Shown here piece by piece: positions 12,955 to 23,837 of a stretch of DNA of 64,000 bases. Source of the stretch: Albugo candida (taxonomy: Eukaryota > Oomycota > Peronosporomycetes > Albuginales > Albuginaceae); the NCBI GenBank assembly GCA_905220665.1, contig CAJNAR010000026.1, forward strand, positions 124,001-188,000, read 5' to 3'. Below the pieces are notes generated by a model that searched no databases, was not told the DNA's origin, and worked only from the letters and a program-made list of their open reading frames with translations. Positions within the stretch are counted from its first letter, which is position 1. Each line of letters begins with the position of its first letter. The position numbers and the translations under genes are program-made.

Positions 12955-15069
12955 ATGAAATGGGCGTTCTTTTTTTTATATTTTACGGTCGACACGCCAA
13001 AGGCCACGAGAGCCACACGTTCATCGAAGAGACTATCGACAAGCGATCATTCCCCACACATGCGGCAGATCAAATTCGTATCTCAATTGCTTTTTCTCAT
13101 GGAATCCGTCGCAGTATCGGAAGCATTCTCTGATTCGAATGAATGGAACAGCTTTCAGTATGCGAAATGGCTATGGGATCGTACTGACGGCTCAGACGCG
13201 TTTATCACCGACTTTTTCCCGCACGATAGCAATATGACATGCACAACGCACACCACACACAATGCTCTCAATCGACAAGTTCGTGGTGTCAATTTGGGCG
13301 GTCTTTTCGTGCTGGAGCCTTGGATCACTCCAAGTCTCTTTTATCAATTTCTCGATCCCGAGAGACAATTTGGAGAACAAACTCCATACAAAACCGCAAT
13401 GGATACGTTCACTTTCTGTGAGGCACTCGGAAAAGAAGAAGCGAATCGACAATTACGAATTCATTATGCCAATTGGGTGACTGAGAAGGATATCCAGCAA
13501 TTAGCGATGGCTGGTGTGAATTCGCTTCGTCTTCCTGTTGGAGATTGGATGTTTGTCGCCTATGAGCCGTATACGGGATGCACAGATGGCGCTATCGAGC
13601 ATCTTGACAGAGTATTGAAGCTTGCGGAAAAGTACAAATTACAAGTTTTACTCGATATTCATGGACACATTGGGTCACAAAATGGAGCCGATAACAGCGG
13701 GCAACAAAAACAAGTCGAGTGGGTGCGTCTCGACACCAAAGTCCCGTCGTACCGCTTTGTACATTGGCCGACACGATCCGCTGATTGGGTTGGGAAATTC
13801 GACGTGAAGCATCAAAACTACACGTATATCAACTACAAACATTTGCTTCATTCTCTCAAAGTCGTTCGAAGGATCACGGAAAGGTATGCAACACACCCGG
13901 CAATCAATGGACTGGAAACAGTGAATGAACCTTGGCAATTCACGCCATTGCGTATTCTCAAAGAATTCTACTGGAAAAGCTACAAAGTCGTTCGAGCGAT
14001 TGCTCCGCATTGGACGTTTGTCATGCATGATTCCTTTCGATTCAACCCGAATGACTGGCGAGGATTCATGAAAGGATGTCCGGGTATCGTGTTGGACACG
14101 CATTTCTACTTGGCATGGCGTGATCCCGGTACAAAAGAAACATTCTTCTCGTACGCATGCAAGGAAAAGTCGTATATTGCTCAGATGGAAAACGCGATCA
14201 TGCCGGTTATCGTTGGAGAATGGTCTTTAGCTACCGATAATTGTGCCATGTGGCTCAATGGATTCAATGACGACGTACCGGGATACCCCAAAGTCAAGTG
14301 CTCCTTGACCCAATGTCCTGTGTACGGCACGTACCTCGGACGCGGGTTTCCCGGCCTCCCTTTAGACGTCACAAAAGCATCACAAGGTCCTTTTGGCACT
14401 GGACATTCCGGTCCGTCGTATGGCTTGTGTCCAATCTCCAGCAATATCTCCTTCTCACAGACGAACGATACGCATCTCACTGCTCAAATACTTGGCAAAC
14501 AGCTACATGCGTGGTCTGTGGGTCATGGATATTACTTTTGGAATTTTCGTGCGGAACTTGACCGAAAATGGAGTTTTCTCGATCTTGTGGAAATGAATCT
14601 CACTCCACCGAATATCTCTTCGTACACAAAGGACGATGGCATTTTGTCGGCGTGTGATCGCGAAAATGATGAAAACATCGTATGTCGAGCGCGACGCGAT
14701 GTCACGGAAAGCGAATTGGCGACACAATTAGCAATTGTGTGCGCAGACTCGGATTTGGAATGCTCGTATCCATCCGAATGGACGGTGCGTCAAAAGTGTG
14801 ATTGGGCTTTTGATACGCATTGGCGTCAGCACGTGCACGAAGGGATAACGTGTGATTATAACAATACTGCACACTTATTTGTGGGGACATTGGATAAGTT
14901 TTATTTGGCTGCAACGTATCAGCTTATGGTCGAAGAATCTCCTCGCTGGGTCAGTTATCTCCCTGGCGGTATGACTGTGATGTTTGTGGTTGGACTTGCG
15001 GTCAAATTCAAAGGCATCTATTACTGGTGTCGTCGAAAGGCATTGCGTGCGCATTACGCTTCCATTTGA
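12955..15069 (+). CDS. Glycoside hydrolase family 5 exo-1,3-beta-glucanase-like, membrane anchored
   Basis: Likely hydrolyses beta-1,3-glucan outside the cell, either in remodelling the oomycete's own glucan wall or on host polymers. GH5 blocks seen: VRGVNLGGLFVLEPWITPSL near the start of the domain, AGVNSLRLPVGDW, KLQVLLDIHGHIGSQNG, NGLETVNEPWQF (acid/base Glu) and PVIVGEWSLATDNC (nucleophile Glu). A C-terminal hydrophobic segment (GGMTVMFVVGLAVKF) followed by basic residues suggests a type I membrane anchor. The first ATG in frame is 12955. The ATG at 13060 gives a better signal peptide (MRQIKFVSQLLFLMESVAV), so the true protein is 704 or 669 residues. No intron is needed. A convergent gene ends 116 bp downstream. 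Confidence 0.88.
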   Translation: MKWAFFFLYFTVDTPKATRATRSSKRLSTSDHSPHMRQIKFVSQLLFLMESVAVSEAFSDSNEWNSFQYAKWLWDRTDGSDAFITDFFPHDSNMTCTTHTTHNALNRQVRGVNLGGLFVLEPWITPSLFYQFLDPERQFGEQTPYKTAMDTFTFCEALGKEEANRQLRIHYANWVTEKDIQQLAMAGVNSLRLPVGDWMFVAYEPYTGCTDGAIEHLDRVLKLAEKYKLQVLLDIHGHIGSQNGADNSGQQKQVEWVRLDTKVPSYRFVHWPTRSADWVGKFDVKHQNYTYINYKHLLHSLKVVRRITERYATHPAINGLETVNEPWQFTPLRILKEFYWKSYKVVRAIAPHWTFVMHDSFRFNPNDWRGFMKGCPGIVLDTHFYLAWRDPGTKETFFSYACKEKSYIAQMENAIMPVIVGEWSLATDNCAMWLNGFNDDVPGYPKVKCSLTQCPVYGTYLGRGFPGLPLDVTKASQGPFGTGHSGPSYGLCPISSNISFSQTNDTHLTAQILGKQLHAWSVGHGYYFWNFRAELDRKWSFLDLVEMNLTPPNISSYTKDDGILSACDRENDENIVCRARRDVTESELATQLAIVCADSDLECSYPSEWTVRQKCDWAFDTHWRQHVHEGITCDYNNTAHLFVGTLDKFYLAATYQLMVEESPRWVSYLPGGMTVMFVVGLAVKFKGIYYWCRRKALRAHYASI

Positions 15070-15184
15070 GTGTTCTTCTTCGAGTAAACGTACGATTAAC
15101 TGTGTCTGCTGGTTGTTGGATTCGCTGTTTCTGCATCGTCGCCTCCTTTCTGACGCTTCTGTCTCATTGTTGTTAAGTGAAATG

Positions 15185-15667
15185 TCAAGTTTTTCTGAAG
15201 AAAGCGCTTACCCGTCGATACGCTTTGTATCGCTGCTGATACGATAGCGATGGAGGCTCGTGGATGGGATCTTTGTGACAATGTTTAGGATGTAAATCAA
15301 AGAGCTCCTGAATGAATGGCATCTTTGCTAATACACATTTCCACACGACAATCCATCCGAGTGTGAGAGTCAGTAAGACGATACAAACTGCGCCCGATAA
15401 ATAAGCCGTTATGAGGACCCACGCATGCGCCATCTGCCGATATGAGAGTTGTGTGTTTTCTACTGATTTGTCGAAATGTGACTGAGAATTGAGCCAATTG
15501 CTCGCGACATTGTAATTGTGTTGTGAGAAGTGATACAAAAGCCAAACAGAGTCTTTACACGTCGATACGTGAGGTTCATTTGAGCGTGGGATTGATACGT
15601 TTGATACATTCTCCACCTCAGTACGTTGTGTGATCTTCATGCAAGTCGGACGGACGTCATACAGCAT
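15185..15667 (-). CDS. Hypothetical single-pass membrane protein
   Basis: 160 residues; not recognised. It has a polar N-terminal part with several possible N-glycosylation sites (NVSN, NVSI), one strong transmembrane helix at about residues 86-112 (WVLITAYLSGAVCIVLLTLT) and a short basic C-terminal tail (SYQQRYKAYRRVSAFF). The topology suggests an extracellular N-terminus and a cytoplasmic tail. It starts at the first ATG, and there is no signal peptide, so an upstream exon is possible. It converges with the GH5 gene. The clear membrane topology and the good ORF length argue that it is real, but the function is unknown. Confidence 0.5.
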   Translation of the reverse strand: MLYDVRPTCMKITQRTEVENVSNVSIPRSNEPHVSTCKDSVWLLYHFSQHNYNVASNWLNSQSHFDKSVENTQLSYRQMAHAWVLITAYLSGAVCIVLLTLTLGWIVVWKCVLAKMPFIQELFDLHPKHCHKDPIHEPPSLSYQQRYKAYRRVSAFFRKT

Positions 15668-16348
15668 TTTATGCAGTGTATTTTGTCTGCCTGACTGAGA
15701 TCTGATACATTAGCGTGCGAACGAGTTGGCTCCAATTTCATAAGTTTATAAGAAAAGGTGTATGGTATCGATAGGATCTCGTTCTCATTCCATCACATCA
15801 AACGATTTTATGAGCTGTCAAGCAGCAACGTTTTGACAGTCGTAATTTGCAACATCCTACGGAAAGACTTGGGGGCGTATCGCATTGTATGACGGCTTTG
15901 GCCTGAAAAATCTTTGTATTCACCACAATGACGATGTTGTACGATCACTAAGAACTTGCTCGGTACTCGGGCGGCGAAAGACGAGGGAACACAGTGCCAC
16001 AAATGATAATAACAATCAGTTCAGCGCACAAAATTACTCTAGTACACAGAAGTCGTGGAATTTGAACTCTCGGTAGGGTGATTCGGTTCTCAGAGCTGTG
16101 GGAACAATATGCCTATACATCTGTCAGTAACGAGTTCTGACCATCGACGTGTATCGACAAACTGCTCGATGGCTCTACTTTTAGGTATGACTTTCGAATT
16201 GATAGCAGGAGGGATGTGAAATTCTTCAACAGCACGTTTAATTGCTATCAATGGCAGTAGCGTCCTTCGTCATTTCCAGCTTATTTGTGGCTGTGATTTT
16301 TCAAAAGACAGCCCAAGGCTTTTATTGCTACGATATGATGCAACTTGC
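15668..16348. other. Decayed flank of the secreted-protein unit
   Basis: No gene. Minus-strand pieces resemble the flank found at 49450-49560 downstream of gene D, including a cagctctgag...gagttcaaat block, but are far more diverged than the neighbouring inverted-repeat arm. Confidence 0.4.
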
Positions 16349-17305
16349 AATTCGGCCAAAAGGTAGCATCGACTTTGCCGTTTACGTTGGCTGTTACTTG
16401 TTGGTTTCGCGGATCCCCTTCTTCAGGTTGAAAACGATGGAAGCGGAGACAAAATGTCGCAATAAGTTGTTCGGTTGATTGGTTATGACACATAATAAAA
16501 GCTGCAGTATAAAGAAAGCTGTCAACATGCTTTAGACTTATCTAATTTGGGCCTGACGTCGACGGAGTCTTCATTAAGTTGAATCATTTACTCAAGCATT
16601 CGCCTCTCTGCAGGTTTGACGCTCTCTCTATCTCGGAAAAGGATGTGATTTCACAAATGCTTCAATCATCTTACTATAAATTGGCATGTGTATCGTGTTC
16701 CGTGCCTAAAATGCTGCATAATCTTCTCTTTGATGCTGGACGTTGCGTATTCGAATGTGTCATTGCTCTAAGAAGTAGTGAAGATCCCTTTTATAAGCGT
16801 AATGGAAAGTGTTGCGTTCCGCATCATAAGTGTGATCGAAATGATTCAAACCACGCTATTTCTTGACACTTCCTTTAGCAATTTGATCGTACGTATTGAC
16901 TGCTTCACTTTTAAATGCCTGGTAAACGTTCATACGTGTTGATATGTGCATTTGTGTGAGTAGCCCGTGCAAAAAGCGAGAGATCATTCATTTCCGAGCA
17001 TTCCGCTGAGCGTTTATTTGTAAATAGCGAAGAAGAGGTGTAATGGTGCGTTCTGACTATTTGGACAGTCTGCTCACAAAAGTACTTTATCTCTGCTGTG
17101 AAAGTACGCAAAAGGAACGAATGGATTTACAAATTGAGAAAAGGTTTGTTCCACCTCACTCGAAGTAAAAATAAGAACAAAGTGTGCACAGAAAAAGTGA
17201 GCAGCAAATTTGGAGCAGAATATGGAGCATGTATTCTATGGAAAACTATCTCAACAAAGACGAAAAACGATTCTTGCGGTCGTGAGTTTTTTTGCTGTAT
17301 CTTAG

Positions 17306-17827
17306 TTACAGCTGGTATGAAATGCATTGCCAGATCACATGGAGAGCAAAGAGATGGGTGAACCTGGACATTTCGGTGTTGTGAACCCTTATTCCTCTCC
17401 AAATTGCAGGGATTCTTCTTCTCATAAAATAGAGCAGCATATTTCTATACGTATTGACCATGAGTTCGCCTTTTTCGTTCAACCCCAGGGAGGAACCTGC
17501 AAATAATGTTGATGCTATTCTAACAATATATAGCCAATTTAAGTCCTTTGGCTCAAGGACGAAAATCCTTTTGTTGTCGTCCGTTTTGACCACTAGGAAT
17601 GTTTTATAGACTATATTGTGAATCCTGCTTAGAGCGCGTTTCTTGCATTCCTCTGTTGGTTCGACATTCAGCTGATAACCATCTGTGCAATCCTTTTTAA
17701 AGTCGTCCTTCGCTGAAAACTCGGGGCATTTATCAGAATCAAAAGAACCAAGTAACGGTGCTTGACTGTAGACTTGCTGGGTATTGATAAGGACGAGTGT
17801 GGCAATTAGAAGCTTGGCAATGGTCAT
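17306..17827 (-). CDS. Small secreted cysteine-containing protein A
   Basis: 173 residues, about 99 percent identical to gene D. The signal peptide MTIAKLLIATLVLINTQQVYS is followed by the family pattern: Cys in KCPEF, Cys in FKKDC, a PTEEC block leading into a helical LSRIHNIVYKTFLV, then IPAIWRGIRV (PxxW motif) and a C-terminal HLFALHVIWQC. Four cysteines are conserved in the family, consistent with two disulfides in a secreted protein. No RxLR, CHxC or LxLFLAK motif is visible. The start is the ATG at 17827, because it gives the signal peptide shared by all paralogues and lies just after a shared initiator element. The gene lies next to the 3' end of the intact UNC-45 gene. An effector role is inferred from secretion and family expansion only. 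Confidence 0.82.
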   Translation of the reverse strand: MTIAKLLIATLVLINTQQVYSQAPLLGSFDSDKCPEFSAKDDFKKDCTDGYQLNVEPTEECKKRALSRIHNIVYKTFLVVKTDDNKRIFVLEPKDLNWLYIVRIASTLFAGSSLGLNEKGELMVNTYRNMLLYFMRRRIPAIWRGIRVHNTEMSRFTHLFALHVIWQCISYQL

Positions 17828-17846
17828 TGTGAAGTTGTTGGAAGCC

Positions 17847-17950
17847 GGTAAATTGAAAACTGATTCATGTGATGAATTATAAGCATTCCAATACGACAGC
17901 CTCTCTATACCTTCCACCATGTGGTCCAGTCGCATGTTTTCATCTTCTCT
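17847..17950 (-). promoter_or_regulatory. Initiator and shared upstream element of gene A
   Basis: Oomycete-type initiator TCAGTTTTCAATTTACC (17847-17863) lies 20 bp before the ATG. Further upstream (about 17891-17950) is the gaagatgaaaacatgcgact...catggtggaagg element found before the other family genes. Confidence 0.6.
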
Positions 17951-18467
17951 ATCTCAGCACCAGCTATCATGTCATACTCTTTAGTACTCATTGCAAGGGT
18001 AACTATAGATCAGAATCTGATTTCTACTGCTCCATTCCGTCCTCGAGTTACGGCAAGCGAACCACATGATGGTCAATAGAAGACTCCTCGAGGCGCTATA
18101 TTGTGTCTTAGCAACAGAATTTCTGCAAGGATACAGTAGTTTCAGTGTCGATGTATGGACATCCGTTGTGTGTTGTAAGTACCCATAGGACCGTGCATGC
18201 AATAACAGACTAAGGGAGAGCATACATCTGATTGACCGCGAGTCCTCCTGCCCCATTACTGAATGACACAAACCCAATATAATCTCAATGCGGACGAAAT
18301 ATTGATCCAAATTCGAATATGAAATCACATCAAAGTCCATCTCCAAGTCTCATTCCCCATACTCTCTGCTGATCGTATGTTTGGATCACACGATGTGCTT
18401 CTCCCAGCTATTTCATTTATGTGATATTCATCTGATCCTCTTCCAACCCAAAACTCCATTACATCAT

Positions 18468-21400
18468 TCATACTATTTGTAATCCATTCGATCGCTTGAG
18501 ACTGTTTAGAGCTTCCAAACACGTTCGAGCTTGTTCCTTGAGAGATGATGCGCCACCACTCTTTGATTTGATTAGTCTTCCCAACTCCTCTATCAACTCT
18601 TCTCCATGCTTCTCCATGTCGTCTCTCACTTGTTGAATGACTTGGTCGCTTACGTCATCAGATAACGATGGAATCGGACAAACTTGTTGTGCAAGTGTCG
18701 TAAAGACATTCTTGAGAGCGAATATCGCACGATGAACGGATTCTTCATGTTTCGATCCTTTGACCAATTTCGATAGCATTGAAATACCACCTAGTTTCAC
18801 AATCAATTGACTGACTTTAGGAACCTGAGAGACCATCGCCAAAGCACCAGAAGCCGCACGACAAGTCTCGAAATCTTCTTCTTCCTCTTCAATAGAAGCA
18901 AATGCCAACCAAAGACGTAATTTTTCTTCATTTTTGAATATTCGATCAATTACTATTTCATTGGGAATCAAATTGCATATCGTTTCTGTCGCCGCACGAC
19001 GTACTAATTCGTGATCTGAAAATTGGAGATACTGAATTGTCGATAATGCGTGTGGCTCACTCACAATTCGATTCTTTGTCTCCTCCGATACACTCGCAAT
19101 ATTTGTCAGAGCCATTAGAGCTTCAAAATGAATCAATTGACTGTCACTTTTACATACTTCCAATAGCGGACGAATCGAAGAAAATAAGCTTGATACTGGT
19201 AATAGATTCGGATTCGTTGTGATGAGAATTTTCGCCATTGCTTGCGCCGCTGCATTTGATATCGGAGTTGCGACGTTTGATCGGTTCTCGGAAGCATTAC
19301 CTTTTTTATTGTTCGCCAAAGAGTGACTGAGAAGTGCTTGATACACTCCAGACTGAACCAATTGGCCCCGAGATTCCGTCACTTGTGCAATGGACAACAC
19401 GCTCAAAATGGACAATTCGATTACATTGTTTGATTGTTTGGATGTGAATTTTAAAAGCTGAAAGAGAGTTGGCAACACTTTGGGACACTTTAGAAGCACT
19501 TTGACACGGGCTGTGACTTGTGTTGGTGAATCCCCATCATCCAGTGCTGATTTCTGCTTTAGTGCTTTCTGAAGTTCTTCGTATTGTTCAGGAGTCATAT
19601 CCATACCTTCCATCTTCTTCTTCTTCAGAGCCGATTCCGATGTCACAACATGATGTAATATATACGCAACTCCATAGTAGACAGTGGAGCGATAATTTCC
19701 GCCGGGTAATCCTTTGGGTACTTTGTGTGATTCCTTCCAGATCATATTACTAGAGCCTTTGCGATTTACAGATGAATTCAAATCGACGTCGAAGACGCTC
19801 AAAATTGCTTGAGGACGACTTGTGAATGCTTGCTTCACTCGTGTGATCGTTATCATGTAGGAAAGTGCTTCGATGGACCGCTCTTTGGGAGAAGATACGT
19901 TCCGATGCAATGCTTTCGCGACAATACTTCCATCCAGATCTTTCATTGTACGAGTATTGCTTGACACTCGTTGCTGTAAACGCGTTTCATACTTCTGAGA
20001 CTGTTCCAACACATCAAAGACAATGCTCATAAGGCGCTGATTATCCTCAGAATCCATCTCCAGAAGCTTTTTCGTCATAAGGATTTTGACTTGAATGCTT
20101 AAAGCACTTGCTCGCAGGATGAGATCTTGATCGTCCAAAGCTGCATACAGCAGTTTCGTCATCTCCACATGAAGGTCCTCTGGAATGCACGAGACACCAT
20201 TCTCCACTCCACAGATACATGCCACACAGTCCACCCAGATCTCCTGCCACGATCGCGTCATAGTCGCATCGCGTGTGATCTTATTTGAAGCGAAACCTTT
20301 GGACGAAATCAACAGCTTGTGTAAACTTACAGCGAATCTCGTGCCTTCTTGTCCACTTTGTTGAATGGCAGTGATCGCGAGCTTGGAATTTGTCAAGAAT
20401 AAAGCTGACATCAGTAGACACGATGCTGTTGCATTCCTTATTTTTGTTCCATTGTCGATTTGAACCGTGACAACTGGTCTCACGCAGTATTCTTGTACAA
20501 GACTGAGCAGCTTCTGTTCATCTTTTTCAAAAAATGTCAACAATTGGGTGAAAACCAACGGTAAGCGAGATAGAAAACTGGCATAGCGATAGCGCTCCAA
20601 AATGCAGTGGTGTTTCTCCGTTTCTGTTCTTCCCGTGTCCATATTATCCAGAAACAGATCCACTTGTGGAATTGATAGTGTGATTGCCGCACAGGAATGT
20701 AATAGCGGAAAGAGCCCGAGAGACACAACGAGTGGTAGGAGCTCACTGGTCACTAGTGCATTTCCATCGAAATTGTTGGGTTCCATTGCAGCATCAGCCG
20801 GGGCACTCTGATGTACCAGTAAATTCAGCACACTATCGAGTGCACAAAGCTGTAGATCGAGGCTTCGACTGCGTAATCCATCCATGATTCCTTCAAAAAG
20901 TGAACGTTTGGTAGAATCACGACTTTGTTGCAAGCTTGCAATCTCATTACCACCAAAGCAAAAGTACTTCATGCAGAGCCCACATAAAGCAACTGCGCGC
21001 TTTCTGCAAGCCAAACTCAATATTTGAAGGTGGTCATGTTCATTTGAGTCTTCCTTGTACTCAATTCCGACACATTTGTTGCATACTTGTAGTAGCGCTT
21101 CCAACGCTGTAATTGAACCATCTTTGATTCTGCGCATCTGCCCAGCTTCTAGTACTTTTCCAGCAGAAGATGCGGAGCTTTCTGCTACTGCTGTAAGCAT
21201 TTTCAAACTTTGATGAATAAGCTCTTGTGAACCAATATTCGACTCTTTCTCAATAGAATCGGTACAATCTACCTCATTCAGTGAAACACCCAGAAATTTC
21301 CACATCAATTCAATTCCATTGAATTCTTCGACCGCAAATCGCTTTGCTGCAACCTCATTACTCAAATTGCCATATTTCTCCATTTCCATCAGCTTTACCA

Positions 21401-21917
21401 ATGTTATCGACTTTTTCTCTGCCTTTTTTTGTAATGGCATATGTTCCCATACGTCCAATATCTCTTTTAATGTATCGCATGCACTTTTGTACAAAGTTTT
21501 TGGATCTTGTTGTTGCTGTAACTTAACTGACATTTCTCTCGCTAAAGTAATGGCAGAGTGATTGCTTGGATCCGATCGCAGCACAACGCGAATCTCTGTG
21601 AGTGCATCAGCGAGTCTTTGTAATCCTGCATACGCCTGTGCGCGACGATAACGTGCCTTCAAATTATCACCGTACTTTAAATCTTCAATGATAAAAGTGC
21701 AATCAGCAAGTGCGGAATGATGGTCCTTCAACTGCAACGCAGCTGCCGCGCGATTATTTCGTAGGAACAGCTCCGTATTTGACCGCATTTCTTCGGAAGC
21801 GGCATCGATGGACAATTTTTTCAGTGCCTCTGTGTACGTTTCTCTCGCGTGCGCGAACTCTTTGGCTTTGAATTGCTCGTTTCCTTTTGCTCGGAGCGCT
21901 TGAACTTCCGCGCTCAT
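18468..21917 (-). CDS. UNC-45/CRO1/She4-type myosin chaperone (TPR plus armadillo)
   Basis: 1149 residues. Residues about 3-130 form three TPR repeats (ALRAKGNEQFKAKEFAHARE, ELFLRNNRAAAALQLKDHHS, ARYRRAQAYAGLQRLADAL), which in this family bind Hsp90. The remainder is a long helical armadillo/UCS region ending with EEEEDFETCRAASGALAMVS and LVKGSKHEESVHRAIFALKN. UNC-45 proteins fold and stabilise myosin motors in the cytosol. The length is greater than the usual 930 or so residues of animal UNC-45. There is a single exon, with its start at the first ATG of the TPR domain. It is divergent from UBC9 with 137 bp between start codons. Its last 640 bp lie in the inverted duplication, and pieces of it recur as pseudogenes at 34778, 41876, 45915, 50085 and 53109. 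Confidence 0.82.
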   Translation of the reverse strand: MSAEVQALRAKGNEQFKAKEFAHARETYTEALKKLSIDAASEEMRSNTELFLRNNRAAAALQLKDHHSALADCTFIIEDLKYGDNLKARYRRAQAYAGLQRLADALTEIRVVLRSDPSNHSAITLAREMSVKLQQQQDPKTLYKSACDTLKEILDVWEHMPLQKKAEKKSITLVKLMEMEKYGNLSNEVAAKRFAVEEFNGIELMWKFLGVSLNEVDCTDSIEKESNIGSQELIHQSLKMLTAVAESSASSAGKVLEAGQMRRIKDGSITALEALLQVCNKCVGIEYKEDSNEHDHLQILSLACRKRAVALCGLCMKYFCFGGNEIASLQQSRDSTKRSLFEGIMDGLRSRSLDLQLCALDSVLNLLVHQSAPADAAMEPNNFDGNALVTSELLPLVVSLGLFPLLHSCAAITLSIPQVDLFLDNMDTGRTETEKHHCILERYRYASFLSRLPLVFTQLLTFFEKDEQKLLSLVQEYCVRPVVTVQIDNGTKIRNATASCLLMSALFLTNSKLAITAIQQSGQEGTRFAVSLHKLLISSKGFASNKITRDATMTRSWQEIWVDCVACICGVENGVSCIPEDLHVEMTKLLYAALDDQDLILRASALSIQVKILMTKKLLEMDSEDNQRLMSIVFDVLEQSQKYETRLQQRVSSNTRTMKDLDGSIVAKALHRNVSSPKERSIEALSYMITITRVKQAFTSRPQAILSVFDVDLNSSVNRKGSSNMIWKESHKVPKGLPGGNYRSTVYYGVAYILHHVVTSESALKKKKMEGMDMTPEQYEELQKALKQKSALDDGDSPTQVTARVKVLLKCPKVLPTLFQLLKFTSKQSNNVIELSILSVLSIAQVTESRGQLVQSGVYQALLSHSLANNKKGNASENRSNVATPISNAAAQAMAKILITTNPNLLPVSSLFSSIRPLLEVCKSDSQLIHFEALMALTNIASVSEETKNRIVSEPHALSTIQYLQFSDHELVRRAATETICNLIPNEIVIDRIFKNEEKLRLWLAFASIEEEEEDFETCRAASGALAMVSQVPKVSQLIVKLGGISMLSKLVKGSKHEESVHRAIFALKNVFTTLAQQVCPIPSLSDDVSDQVIQQVRDDMEKHGEELIEELGRLIKSKSGGASSLKEQARTCLEALNSLKRSNGLQIV

Positions 21918-22054
21918 ATTTTTTACTCAAATGGCAGAATGAAGGTGGGTGATGAATTGGATGTAGCCCCTTACAATTCAATGAGTGGTTTATCTGAATT
22001 GTGAAGTAATAAAATTCTTTGAATTGCATTGATTATTTGAATTGTGAAGGAGCT
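21918..22054. promoter_or_regulatory. Bidirectional promoter between UNC-45 and UBC9
   Basis: 137 bp separate the two start codons. It contains two direct copies of tgaattgtgaag (21995-22006 and 22038-22049), a partial third (tgaattgcattga, about 22019) and an inverted caattca at about 21973. Shared control of the two genes is inferred. Confidence 0.45.
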
Positions 22055-22537
22055 ATGAGTGACGATACCATTGCCATTCAACGCTTACGCCAAGAGCGAA
22101 AGAACTGGCGACGTGATCATCCGGCAGGATTCTGGGCTCGGCCTATCTCGAAAGAAGATGGATCACTGAATATCATGATGTGGCAAGCTGGAATTCCTGG
22201 AAAAGCTGGTACCGATTGGGAAGGCGGTGTCTATAAAGTATCGTTAGTTTTCTCCGAAGATTATCCGAGTAAACCACCGTTAGTTAAGTTCGTTCCGCCA
22301 TTGTATCATCCGAACGTATATCCTTCAGGAACAGTCTGCTTGAGTATACTGAACGAAGATAAAGACTGGAAACCGAGTGTCACCATCAAACAGATTTTGA
22401 AAGGAATTCAAGATTTATTAGATGCACCGAATATGAATGATCCTGCACAACGGGAGCCTTATATGGATCTGAAGAATAATCCAGACGTTTACAAGCGTAA
22501 AGTGAGACAGATAGCATTGAAAAATCGAGATACATGA
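22055..22537 (+). CDS. UBC9: SUMO-conjugating enzyme UBC9 (E2)
   Basis: 160 residues, the normal UBC9 length. It takes SUMO from the E1 as a thioester and passes it to substrate lysines in the nucleus and cytosol. Visible features: N-terminal helix [20 protein letters not shown], the UBC9-type insertion [20 protein letters not shown], the HPN motif in [16 protein letters not shown] with the catalytic Cys, and [20 protein letters not shown], a hallmark of SUMO rather than ubiquitin E2s. The chosen ATG at 22055 matches the family N-terminus; the frame opens 12 codons earlier. No intron. Confidence 0.96.
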   Translation: MSDDTIAIQRLRQERKNWRRDHPAGFWARPISKEDGSLNIMMWQAGIPGKAGTDWEGGVYKVSLVFSEDYPSKPPLVKFVPPLYHPNVYPSGTVCLSILNEDKDWKPSVTIKQILKGIQDLLDAPNMNDPAQREPYMDLKNNPDVYKRKVRQIALKNRDT

Positions 22538-22795
22538 GCTTGTAAAGATATTATAATAGCATTATGCTGCTACATCGGTCGCCCATATACGCGTGCTCTA
22601 CTAATATGATATCGTCGTCACGTGTGGGTGATTCTCCCTTCTAATAGCGTGTTAGATTTGGACAGCAAAGCTGCACGAATAATACTTTCTTCGTGCGTGT
22701 TATGTGCGATAGAAGAGCAACAAGTTCGTTATAAGGTTCGTTAGGACATGAACACGCTATTATTAGGATAAATAAACTAAACATCTCGACAGCAG

Positions 22796-23503
22796 TTATG
22801 CGCACGTTACAGTGTTATCTTCACGCTTGACGTACAAAGTTGATGATCCATCTAAAGATAACTCATCGTCTTTGCATATTGGAACTGATACGAAATCAGG
22901 TATTAAAGACGTATCTAACACGGTTGAGTTAGAAGGTCGGTGTGTCGTTAGACAGTCACGCCTGACGTAACTTCGCAAGTTTGTTTGCTGATGTCGTTGC
23001 CACATGAGCCATGCTACATATGATAGAAGTGAAGTGAACAGTGCCACACACATAACAGCACATGTCGTCAGCGCGGAACAATTGATAGCGTCTGAAATTG
23101 CGTCACAATATCGGATATAGTCTGAAGCAGCTAAGGCACAACCCGCACTTAGCGATAAGATCGTCAATAGTACATCCATGATCCAACAGAAATTGTTAGG
23201 TCTGGTCCACAGTGATGCATGTTGCGTATGACTTGTTATATCAAATCGGCGACTGTGCGCCAAGAGTACCATCCAATAAAAGCAATAACACGTTGATGCG
23301 AAAGTTACCAACAAGACAAAGTTGTACGTTGGTCCTCCGTAATATAAACGCATTTCCACTCGTTCGGTTGATGAAATAAACATAGTGCGGCTTTTTCCTT
23401 TCGAACCGGCTGCGATACACGCAAAGGCAACGCATGATAGACCGAACTGGACAGTACGAAACCATAATAGTATATGTAAAATGGTCGGTGAACCCAAAAC
23501 CAT
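22796..23503 (-). CDS. Four-transmembrane protein, MARVEL-like
   Basis: 235 residues with four hydrophobic helices at about 8-32 (ILLWFRTVQFGLSCVAFACI), 60-82 (FVLLVTFASTCYCFYWMVLL), 104-127 (WIMDVLLTILSLSAGCALAA) and 140-167 (TTCAVMCVALFTSLLSYVAW). These are separated by short loops and followed by a polar cytoplasmic tail of about 65 residues. The spacing, and an Arg in helix 1, resemble MARVEL-type membrane-apposition proteins, but no diagnostic motif is present, so the assignment rests on topology. Start at the first ATG; single exon. Function unknown. Confidence 0.6.
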   Translation of the reverse strand: MVLGSPTILHILLWFRTVQFGLSCVAFACIAAGSKGKSRTMFISSTERVEMRLYYGGPTYNFVLLVTFASTCYCFYWMVLLAHSRRFDITSHTQHASLWTRPNNFCWIMDVLLTILSLSAGCALAASDYIRYCDAISDAINCSALTTCAVMCVALFTSLLSYVAWLMWQRHQQTNLRSYVRRDCLTTHRPSNSTVLDTSLIPDFVSVPICKDDELSLDGSSTLYVKREDNTVTCA

Positions 23504-23837
23504 AATTTTCCGTGAAAGTTATTTATCTTATGTCTTGTACAAAAAGTGTGAGAAAGGCAAGGTTAAAATACACAACCTCGATCGCTGCTTTTCTGCACGT
23601 TCCGTTTCTTTCTTCGTTAGTCAATTTGGTGTGGCGCCAGTGACGTTTCAGACTAAAGTGACAATAAGAGCGAAATGTTGTTTTGAGGAGACACGTATCC
23701 CGTTGGAAAGACAGTGTCAGCGTGACTAATGCTACATACAAGCTCAATCCTCTTTCATAGGATGGTATAATCGTAAGTAATGAATCGAACTGAACGTAAT
23801 AGACACGTGGTGGACAAGTATACTGATCGTACAATAT

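Larger units (their letters stand above)
16349..19108. repeat. Inverted duplication, arm 1 (partner 46572-49331)
   Basis: Reading the minus strand from 19108 to 16349 gives 46572-49331 with only scattered substitutions. At every point checked the two coordinates sum to 65680 (for example start codons 17827/47853, stops 17306/48374, flanking ORF starts 16493/49187), so no net indel exists over 2760 bp. The arm holds the UNC-45 3' end, its flank, gene A and about 950 bp of downstream flank. Confidence 0.9.
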
